This document shows positions 1 to 5,162 of a stretch of 5,162 nucleotides of DNA, in pieces. Position 1 is the first letter of the stretch; each line of letters begins with the position of its first letter. A model generated the notes under the pieces. It was not told the origin of the DNA and did not search any database. It saw only the letters and a list, made by a program, of their open reading frames with translations. This stretch comes from JAAYZK01 sp964535025. Lineage in GTDB: Bacteria > Planctomycetota > Phycisphaerae > SM23-33 > FEN-1343. The translations under genes and the position numbers were made by a program. Where the stretch lies: positions 1 through 5,162 of the forward strand of contig CAZHRW010000119.1 of assembly GCA_964535025.1 (NCBI GenBank), written 5' to 3'.

Positions 1-63
1 GTGCTTGCCGGTCGAGCCCTCGTACTTGCCGGTCGGGCCGTCCTGCTTGCCGGTCGGGCCGTC
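1..63. repeat. 21-base tandem repeat, three copies, running off the window edge
   Basis: Three direct copies of a 21-base unit lie at 1-21, 22-42 and 43-63, with shared core CTTGCCGGTCG (plus strand). By eye, copies 2 and 3 differ at 2 of 21 positions, and copies 1 and 3 at 3 of 21. Because 21 is a multiple of three, the repeat stays in frame and encodes DGPTGKQ, DGPTGKY, EGSTGKH (residues 504-524; order in the protein is copy 3, 2, 1) in the ExbB-like tail. Copy number may be larger, since the array meets the window boundary. Confidence 0.85.
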
Positions 64-1572
64 CGCGGCCGAGTCGTCGCGCTTCACGGTCCGGTCGTCG
101 CCCTCCGGGTCGTCGCCGGTGACGCTGTCGCGCTGCACCGACGGGCGATGGGGCGGGGTCCTGGTGATCTGGTTCATCAGCGCCACCCCGGCCTTCTCCA
201 TTTCGTTGACGACACCCTTGGCCCGGCGGGACAGGAACGCGTGGATCAGCAGCGACGGAATGGCCACGATCAGGCCGAACTCGGTGGTGATCAGCGCCTC
301 CGAGATGCCCCCCGAGAGCATCTTCACGTCGCCGGAGCCGAACACGGTAATCAGCTTGAACGTGTTGATGATGCCCGTCACCGTCCCCAGCAGCCCCAGC
401 AAGGGAGCCGACGCGGCGGCAACAGCGATGAACGGCAGCCACCGGTGCAGCTTCAGCCGCGTGGCCAGCACCTGCTCGTACATGACCTCCTCGACCAGTT
501 CGCGCGGCTCCCGCAGGTGCGCGATGCCCGCGGTGAGCATCGTGCCGACGGGGCCCTTGAGCTTGCCGGCCTTCGCGCGGGCCTCCGCCTCGTCGCCCCG
601 GGCCACCGTCTGGAGCAGCCCGTCGATCTGCCGGCGGGAGGGCTTGGGCAGCACCGCCAGGCTGACCCACTTGACCAGTGCCACCCCCAGCGCCGCGGCG
701 GCCAGCGCGAGGATCGGAACCATCACGGGTCCGCCCTTGCGGATGTGCTCGACGAGCGTCTGGCGGGTCGATTCGATCTTGTGGGCGTTGCCCAGCGTCG
801 GGTCCAGGGGCAAGCGGCCCTGGTGGTTGAGGATCAGCGCCGCGGCGGCCTCGGCGTCGGCGGGATGACCGAACGCAACGACCGCCGGCTCGAGCGAGCC
901 GACGTGCTGTTCGGCGGTGCCGACGACCTGTCCGTCATCCGCCCGGAACAGTGCCGTCGGCCCGATCAGCGCGAACGTGCCCTGCTGCACGGTCCCGGTC
1001 GGGTCGACCGCCGTGCCGTCGAACGTGTAGCCGCCCAGCGCCTCGTCGAGCCGATCAAGGGAGGTTTCCACCAGGGTGACCTGCTCGGCGAAGACCTCCC
1101 GCGGCGACAGGCTCGTGTTGTCCGCCGCCAGCCGCGCCCGCTCCACGACGTCGCGATATCGCTGAAGTTCGGCGATGTGAAGACGCGACTCGAAGCTGCG
1201 CAGGTACTCGCTCAGCAGGTTCGACAGGTAGGTTGACTCCTGCTTGAGCCGCTCGATGTCCGTCCTGAGGTTGCCCAGTTCAAGCGTGGTGGTGTCCAGG
1301 TCCCGCGAAACCTCCTGGTACTCGCGGCGAACCTCCAGCAGTGTCTGCTCGCGCCGGCTGAGACGGCGCTGCAGCGGGACCAGTTCCTCCTTCATCTGCT
1401 CGCGGAGTTGCCGAAGCTCCTCCGTGCTTGCGTCGAGTTGCTGTCGCACGGCGTCGGCGGCTTCCTCGTAGGTCCCGGAGGCGGCCACTTCGTTCACGTC
1501 CGCCGGTTCGGCACGACCCGTGAGGGGGACGGCGAACAGGAGAAGCACAAGGGTGATCGTTTTGGCATTCAT
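1..1572 (-). CDS. exbB: Long ExbB/TolQ/MotA-family proton channel protein (TtpC-like), 3'-partial
   Basis: Inner-membrane component of a TonB energy-transducing complex. The frame runs open from the ATG at 1572 to the window edge (524 codons, no stop), so the C-terminus is missing. Residues 1-21 are a signal peptide (MNAKTITLVLLLFAVPLTGRA). Residues about 36-150 form a periplasmic coiled coil (for example EELRQLREQMKEELVPLQRR, 51-70). A small, probably beta-rich region follows (about 180-235, with GPTALFRADDG at 204-214). Membrane helices lie near 283-306, 379-402 and 426-447. The family signature is APLLGLLGTVTGIINTF (389-405) and ISEALITTEFGLIVAIPS (423-440). Thr397, Glu425 and Thr430 appear to match the Thr148, Glu176 and Thr181 of E. 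coli ExbB that line the channel (alignment by eye). The periplasmic N-domain distinguishes it from short ExbB and fits TtpC, the extra partner in TonB2 systems. After residue 470 comes a charged, disordered-looking tail ending in heptapeptide repeats. A second short ExbB, ExbD and TonB are expected downstream. Confidence 0.92.
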   Translation of the reverse strand, partial: MNAKTITLVLLLFAVPLTGRAEPADVNEVAASGTYEEAADAVRQQLDASTEELRQLREQMKEELVPLQRRLSRREQTLLEVRREYQEVSRDLDTTTLELGNLRTDIERLKQESTYLSNLLSEYLRSFESRLHIAELQRYRDVVERARLAADNTSLSPREVFAEQVTLVETSLDRLDEALGGYTFDGTAVDPTGTVQQGTFALIGPTALFRADDGQVVGTAEQHVGSLEPAVVAFGHPADAEAAAALILNHQGRLPLDPTLGNAHKIESTRQTLVEHIRKGGPVMVPILALAAAALGVALVKWVSLAVLPKPSRRQIDGLLQTVARGDEAEARAKAGKLKGPVGTMLTAGIAHLREPRELVEEVMYEQVLATRLKLHRWLPFIAVAAASAPLLGLLGTVTGIINTFKLITVFGSGDVKMLSGGISEALITTEFGLIVAIPSLLIHAFLSRRAKGVVNEMEKAGVALMNQITRTPPHRPSVQRDSVTGDDPEGDDRTVKRDDSAADGPTGKQDGPTGKYEGSTGKH

Positions 1573-1581
1573 GGCAGTTGG

Positions 1582-1588
1582 CTTCCCC
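1582..1588 (-). promoter_or_regulatory. Probable ribosome binding site of the ExbB-like gene
   Basis: The mRNA-sense stretch GGGGAAG lies in the 18-base gap after the DUF3450 stop codon and 9 bases before the ATG at 1572. It is an imperfect but reasonably placed Shine-Dalgarno sequence. It supports that start, as does the signal peptide that immediately follows. The short gap also allows translational coupling to the DUF3450 gene. Confidence 0.5.
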
Positions 1589-1590
1589 GC

Positions 1591-2406
1591 TTAGTGGATC
1601 GTGACCGGCAGTTGGACGAAGGATGCCGGCTGTTCGTTGTTCAGGATCGCGATGGCCTGGGCAATCTGGGCCGCGGCATCGTTGGCCTCCGTCCACACCC
1701 AGCCTTCCGATGAAGGTGCTCCGTACCCGGCCACCCCACGGTCGGCACTGGCGTAAAAGGCGTAGCCGATGCCGATGTAGACGGCCGTCACCTCCACGGA
1801 GGTCTCGTTGCTCCGCTGCCGCAGTTCGTTGGTGACTGTGATCTCGCCGTTGAACTTGTTGACCAGGTCAAGGATGCCGATGACGTGCTGGAACCGCTCG
1901 CCCACAGTCAGCTTGGTTTCCCCCGGGTCGTCGGGGATCCGCTGGCTGAGCGGCTTGACGCGATCGGCAAGCGGAGCGGGTAGCCGCTCAAGCAGGGCGC
2001 GTGTGCGATTCTCCAGAGCCGCTACCCGCTCGGTAAGCGTATCGGAGGCCTCCTTGAGCGTACGGCTCTCGTCGAGCATCTCTGTCTGCTTGCCGCGGGC
2101 CTGCTCGATGCTCTGCCGTGCGTCGTCGATCTTCCGGCGGACCGAGGCGATCTCGCCGTCCATCAGGGTGATCCGAGCGTCGAGCATCTCGCGGATCAGC
2201 GCCAAGTCCCGCCGCTCCTGGCTGATCAGCCGGCGGTTGGCCGTGATCTGTTCCAGCGCGGTCCGCGTGCGGCCGAGGTCGACGGCGACGTCGTCGCCCG
2301 ACAGCGCCGCCGAGGCCCACAGGCTGACGACTGTGACGGCCAGCGAGACCGCCGCCCAGCGGCCTGTTTTCCGTGATTTTGTTGTCATGCTCGTCTGATC
2401 CATCAT
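1591..2406 (-). CDS. DUF3450 family exported coiled-coil protein
   Basis: A 271-residue periplasmic protein of the DUF3450 family, which is found beside TonB2/TtpC-type energy-transducing genes; its biochemical role is not established. Residues 8-16 are basic (KSRKTGR). A hydrophobic segment at 17-36 follows, with plausible signal cleavage after ALS (35-36) before GDD. Residues about 44-142 form a long charged heptad-like helix rich in Arg, Glu, Leu and Ile, interrupted at PAP (143-145), consistent with a coiled coil. The C-terminal part carries the features I associate with the family: LTVGERFQHVIGILD (166-180), VYIGIGYAFYASADRGVAGYG (209-229), the WVW at 236-238, AAQIAQAIAILNNEQPASF (245-263) and the end LPVTI. 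The gene starts 38 bases after the receptor stop and ends 18 bases before the ExbB-like gene, so it is very probably in the same operon. It likely helps the ExbB/TonB complex span or organise the periplasm (inference). Confidence 0.88.
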   Translation of the reverse strand: MMDQTSMTTKSRKTGRWAAVSLAVTVVSLWASAALSGDDVAVDLGRTRTALEQITANRRLISQERRDLALIREMLDARITLMDGEIASVRRKIDDARQSIEQARGKQTEMLDESRTLKEASDTLTERVAALENRTRALLERLPAPLADRVKPLSQRIPDDPGETKLTVGERFQHVIGILDLVNKFNGEITVTNELRQRSNETSVEVTAVYIGIGYAFYASADRGVAGYGAPSSEGWVWTEANDAAAQIAQAIAILNNEQPASFVQLPVTIH

Positions 2407-2408
2407 GG

Positions 2409-2416
2409 TCTCCCTT
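2409..2416 (-). promoter_or_regulatory. Ribosome binding site of the DUF3450 gene
   Basis: The mRNA-sense stretch AAGGGAGA is a good Shine-Dalgarno match. Its GGGAG core ends 3 bases before the ATG at 2406 and 6 bases before a second in-frame ATG at 2403. The spacing favours the second ATG, so the protein may start one residue later than the longest frame. A third ATG at 2388 is 21 bases away and too distant for this site. Confidence 0.65.
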
Positions 2417-2420
2417 GCAG

Positions 2421-2438
2421 GACGCGTCTCGACGCGTC
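2421..2438 (-). other. Intergenic hairpin between receptor and DUF3450 genes
   Basis: In the mRNA sense this reads GACGCGT, loop CGAG, ACGCGTC: a perfect 7-bp GC-rich stem with a 4-base loop. It is built from two copies of the palindrome GACGCGTC separated by two bases. It begins 6 bases after the receptor stop codon and ends 4 bases before the Shine-Dalgarno stretch of the next gene. No run of U follows, so it is not a typical intrinsic terminator. It may stabilise the 3' end of receptor mRNA, mark a processing site or tune translation of the next gene; these roles are inferred. The structure itself is visible in the bases. Confidence 0.5.
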
Positions 2439-2444
2439 GGACGG

Positions 2445-5162
2445 TTAGAACGCTACCCCCACGCTCAGTGAGAACTCCCTGCCTTTGCTGTAGCTTGTCT
2501 TGGCCCGGTCTTGGAGGCCGTCGGCGCGATACACCGTTTCGATGTCCGGGTCGATCAGGTTCTTGGCCTTGAAGCTGACCGTCCAGTTCTCTCCAAGCTT
2601 CTGCGACACGGTCAGGTTGAGCGTGCCATATTCGGACTGATACACGTTCGGAATGAAGCTCGAGCCGGCCTGCCCCGCACCTTGCAGCAGTGTGTCGCCC
2701 GTGACGGTGTAGAAGAGGCCCACCCGGGTGCCGATGCGCTCCAGGTCGTACGTCAGGTACAGGTTGTAGAGGTATTCCGGCGCGTTGGCCATGTCGCGCG
2801 TGTGCAGGGTCACGCCCGCGTTGCGAAGGATCTCAACGTCCTGGTCGGCCAGCGTCACCTCTGAGTCGATGAACGTGGCATTGGCCCCGACGGACAGCCC
2901 GTCCAGAGCCTCCCAGAACTGTCCCAGGTGCTGCCGGACCTCGACCTCGAAGCCGGTCAGTTCGCCTTCGGGGTAGTTCACGGGGGTGGTGAACGAGAAG
3001 TTCGTCACCCGCTGCACGTATTCGATCGGGTCCTCGACGTCTTTGTGGAACCATGACAGCGACACCAGGCCGCCTTCATGCGGGGTATAATCCACACGCA
3101 GGTCGTAGTTCCTCAGAGCGCTCATCCGCAGGCCGGGGTTGCCGATGAACACGTCGCCGCCGAGGTACTCCTGCTGCAGGATGGGCGTGAGTTCCTTGAA
3201 GGTCTGCCGCGCGACGGTTTCGCTGTAGGCCCCGCGAAAGGCGATCTGCTCGAGCGGCCGCACAACGAACCCGATCGACGGCAGCACGTCGTTCTGCCGG
3301 AAGGACGTGTCCGCCACACCCGGCTTGAGTTGAACCATCTGGTTGGTATCGTGGCTGTAGTACTGCAGGCGATCGTTGTTGTCGGGATGGTTGACGATGT
3401 CCAGTTCGGTCGACTCCCAGCGGACGCCGCCGATGATGTTCAGGAACGAGGTGACCGGCAGATCCAGCATCGCGTAGTAGGCCGAGATCTTCTGGTCGCC
3501 GTCGTAGTCCACGTCGATTTCCGCGGCCTCGAGTGTCGGCGGAATGTAGACCTCGCTCCACAACTGGTCCCACGCGTAGCCCTCCTGCCACGGCTCGGGC
3601 GATCCCGGGACCGAGTAGGACTCCTGGCGGTATTCCCTTGCCACCGTGTCGCTGAACAGGCCGAGCTTGACGTAGCCCTCATCCTCGCTCCACTGCTCGA
3701 ACGGGAAGGTCAGGTCGATCGCGCCCTGCAAGCTGGCTTCCTTGATGTCCTTCCAGATCCGCTGCAGGTGGCCGATGTTGGCATTCTGGGCCTCCTTCAG
3801 CGGCCCGTACTGGGCCGGCACGTCGCCCGGGGGAACCCAGGGAAGGCGCCCCGGATAATAGTAGGGTGCCTGCCACAGCGAGCCGAACTGGCGCTTATCG
3901 GGTTGATACAGGCCAGCGGAACTGGCGGCCAGGACCCAGTCCACCTCCGGCGGCAGAAACGTCAACCATCGGTGATTCTGCCATGCATCGATCGGCAGCG
4001 TGTGGGAACCTTTCAACTGGAGCGTTTCGGTGGTGCGCTCCGCGTATGTCAGCGTCTCATAACGCAGGTAGGGCGCGGAATTGCGGTGATTGCTGTCGTG
4101 CGCCGGGTGATCAGGGTTCGACGGGGCGTATGGGGGAGCGTCGGGATAGTACGTCCGGGCGAACCAGGCCTTGCCCCGCGTGTCTTCCGCCAGCGTCGCG
4201 GTCGACTCCGCCATCCGGGTATACATGTACACCAGCGACAGCTCATGATCCTCTACGCCGGCCCCAGCGGCGAACAGCCCGCCCCACTGCACCTGGTCGG
4301 TCCCCTGCGTGATGTCGAACAGCGCGGTCTTGAAATCGCCGTCCGGCGGCCGCTCGCCGCCGTACTGCGGAATGAGTTTATCATCCTTGACCCAGTACGA
4401 GTCGTCGATCCCGTCGTCAATGTACGATGCATCGCGTTCATAGAACACGCTCGCGAATCCGCCAACCGTCACGCCGTTGTTAAACACGTGCCTGCCTCCG
4501 CCGGACAGGCTCATGTTGTAGGGCCAGGAAGCATCGTCACGCTCGACGCCAAAGGAAAAGGGCTGATGCGTGATCTCGCGCTCCGACAGGTTCCGATCGT
4601 CCTTGCCCCAGCAGTTCACCCCCCCGCCGCTGTAGGTCAGGAAATCGTTCGCGCCGGAGGTCTGGGTGTTGTAGCTGGTGCCGACACTGAACGAGAGGCT
4701 CGTCTCGTCCGGGATCCCGCGCAGAACCACGTCGACGGCACCGCCGGAGGCGTCGCCCTGCTGGTCGGGCGTGAAGGTCTTGCTGACCTGAATGCTGTCG
4801 ATCACCTCGCTGGGAAACTGGTCGAGTTCAACGGCCCGCTTGTCGATGTCCGCCGTCGGCAGACGAACGCCGTTCATCTGCGAACTGACGTACCGGTCCG
4901 GAAGCCCGCGAACGACGGCGTACTTGCCCTCCTGAACCGTCGTGCCCGACACCAGCGACAGCGCATCAACGGCGTTGCCCACGCCGGCCTGCTTCATGAG
5001 ATCGGCGCTGACCGAGTCCACCAACTGCGGCGCGATGTCGCGAATCTGCAGCAAGCCCAGTTCCGAACTCGTATCAAGGATGAAATCCTGGACGATGAAC
5101 TCCTCCATCTCGACGAAGTCCCCGGTCAACCAGGCATCGACCTCGGTCATCTGCCCGGGCGA
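2445..5162 (-). CDS. TonB-dependent outer-membrane receptor, 5'-partial
   Basis: Outer-membrane active transporter that binds a ligand at the surface and imports it using TonB energy. The frame is open to the window edge (four codons, SPGQ, precede the Met at 5150), and that Met is followed by no signal peptide, so the true start lies upstream. Numbering from that Met: residues 1-10 with SPGQ before them read like the last strand of a CarboxypepD_reg-like domain. VEMEEFIVQD (13-22) is a plausible TonB box. The plug runs about 45-145, with VVRGLPDRYVSSQMNGVRLP (79-98), KRAVELDQFPSEVIDSI (104-120) and TPDQQGDASGGAVDV (127-141). This resembles the Caulobacter-type oligosaccharide/unknown-substrate receptors (TIGR01782-like). 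The barrel follows, with the family landmarks GGVRWEST (574-581), LPSIGFVVRP (623-632), RGAYSETVARQTFKELTP (639-656) and GNPGLRMSALRNYDLRVDY (670-688). It ends in Phe901, the usual outer-membrane insertion signal. The stop is TAA at 2447-2445. The ligand is not identifiable; the family call is firm. Confidence 0.95.
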   Translation of the reverse strand, partial: SPGQMTEVDAWLTGDFVEMEEFIVQDFILDTSSELGLLQIRDIAPQLVDSVSADLMKQAGVGNAVDALSLVSGTTVQEGKYAVVRGLPDRYVSSQMNGVRLPTADIDKRAVELDQFPSEVIDSIQVSKTFTPDQQGDASGGAVDVVLRGIPDETSLSFSVGTSYNTQTSGANDFLTYSGGGVNCWGKDDRNLSEREITHQPFSFGVERDDASWPYNMSLSGGGRHVFNNGVTVGGFASVFYERDASYIDDGIDDSYWVKDDKLIPQYGGERPPDGDFKTALFDITQGTDQVQWGGLFAAGAGVEDHELSLVYMYTRMAESTATLAEDTRGKAWFARTYYPDAPPYAPSNPDHPAHDSNHRNSAPYLRYETLTYAERTTETLQLKGSHTLPIDAWQNHRWLTFLPPEVDWVLAASSAGLYQPDKRQFGSLWQAPYYYPGRLPWVPPGDVPAQYGPLKEAQNANIGHLQRIWKDIKEASLQGAIDLTFPFEQWSEDEGYVKLGLFSDTVAREYRQESYSVPGSPEPWQEGYAWDQLWSEVYIPPTLEAAEIDVDYDGDQKISAYYAMLDLPVTSFLNIIGGVRWESTELDIVNHPDNNDRLQYYSHDTNQMVQLKPGVADTSFRQNDVLPSIGFVVRPLEQIAFRGAYSETVARQTFKELTPILQQEYLGGDVFIGNPGLRMSALRNYDLRVDYTPHEGGLVSLSWFHKDVEDPIEYVQRVTNFSFTTPVNYPEGELTGFEVEVRQHLGQFWEALDGLSVGANATFIDSEVTLADQDVEILRNAGVTLHTRDMANAPEYLYNLYLTYDLERIGTRVGLFYTVTGDTLLQGAGQAGSSFIPNVYQSEYGTLNLTVSQKLGENWTVSFKAKNLIDPDIETVYRADGLQDRAKTSYSKGREFSLSVGVAF

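Noticed and set aside
1..63. CRISPR-like or other intergenic repeat array
   Set aside because: The 21-base units are contiguous without spacers, keep the reading frame and encode a peptide repeat, so this is a coding tandem repeat.
1..1236. Long plus-strand open frame of 411 codons
   Set aside because: It lies antisense to the well-supported ExbB-like gene in the codon-aligned frame, and its translation is a low-complexity Arg/Gly/Val/Leu-rich product with no domain. GC-rich genes commonly leave such frames open.
1280..1696. Minus-strand 138-codon frame bridging the DUF3450 and ExbB-like genes
   Set aside because: It is an off-frame reading of both real genes with a Gly/Arg/Pro-rich composition and no ribosome binding site or domain.
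1808..2398. Plus-strand open frame of 196 codons opposite the DUF3450 gene
   Set aside because: The product is Ser/Arg-rich with no recognisable fold, while the opposite strand encodes a signal peptide, a coiled coil and family motifs.
2421..2438. Intergenic hairpin as a Rho-independent terminator
   Set aside because: No U-run follows the stem in the direction of transcription, and a good ribosome binding site comes 4 bases later, so a complete stop of transcription is unlikely.
3086..3091. TATAAT on the plus strand, resembling a -10 promoter box
   Set aside because: It lies inside the receptor coding region, points away from the direction of transcription, has no convincing -35 box, and no real plus-strand gene follows.
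3479..3517. DVDYDGDQKISA (receptor residues 546-557), resembling an EF-hand or dockerin calcium loop
   Set aside because: The hydrophobic residue at loop position 8 and the acidic residue at position 12 are missing, and the stretch aligns with a normal barrel strand leading into the GGVRWEST landmark.

Overview
The window is a GC-rich piece of bacterial DNA with one compact gene cluster, read entirely on the minus strand from right to left. It holds a TonB-dependent outer-membrane receptor (5162 to 2445, its beginning outside the window), a DUF3450-type exported coiled-coil protein (2406 to 1591), and a long ExbB/TolQ/MotA-family proton-channel protein of the TtpC-like type with a large periplasmic coiled-coil region (1572 to 1, its end outside the window). 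Gaps between the genes are only 38 and 18 bases, so one transcript is likely. The promoter would lie beyond position 5162.

Organism: a TonB receptor, an outer-membrane barrel ending in Phe and ExbB machinery mean a Gram-negative (diderm) cell. The order receptor, DUF3450, long ExbB is well known from TonB2/TtpC-type clusters of gamma-proteobacteria, where it continues with ExbB, ExbD, TonB and a TPR protein. The protein sequences look divergent from the proteobacterial ones. My impression is a member of the PVC group (Planctomycetota, Verrucomicrobiota or Kiritimatiellota), but this is a guess from style, not a demonstrated placement.

How the genes may work together: the receptor binds a ligand at the cell surface and needs energy from the inner membrane. 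The long ExbB protein belongs to the proton-motive-force-using complex. Both it and the DUF3450 protein have long helices in the periplasm that could bridge or stabilise the assembly. Further ExbB, ExbD and TonB genes are expected just left of position 1. The ligand cannot be read from this sequence.

The window is fully accounted for by these three genes. No RNA gene, CRISPR array, insertion sequence or phage feature was seen. The less ordinary details are a 21-base tandem repeat that encodes a heptapeptide-repeat tail on the ExbB protein, and a perfect small hairpin between the receptor and DUF3450 genes. I do not see a clearly undescribed system; the cluster type is known, and these details are variations on it.
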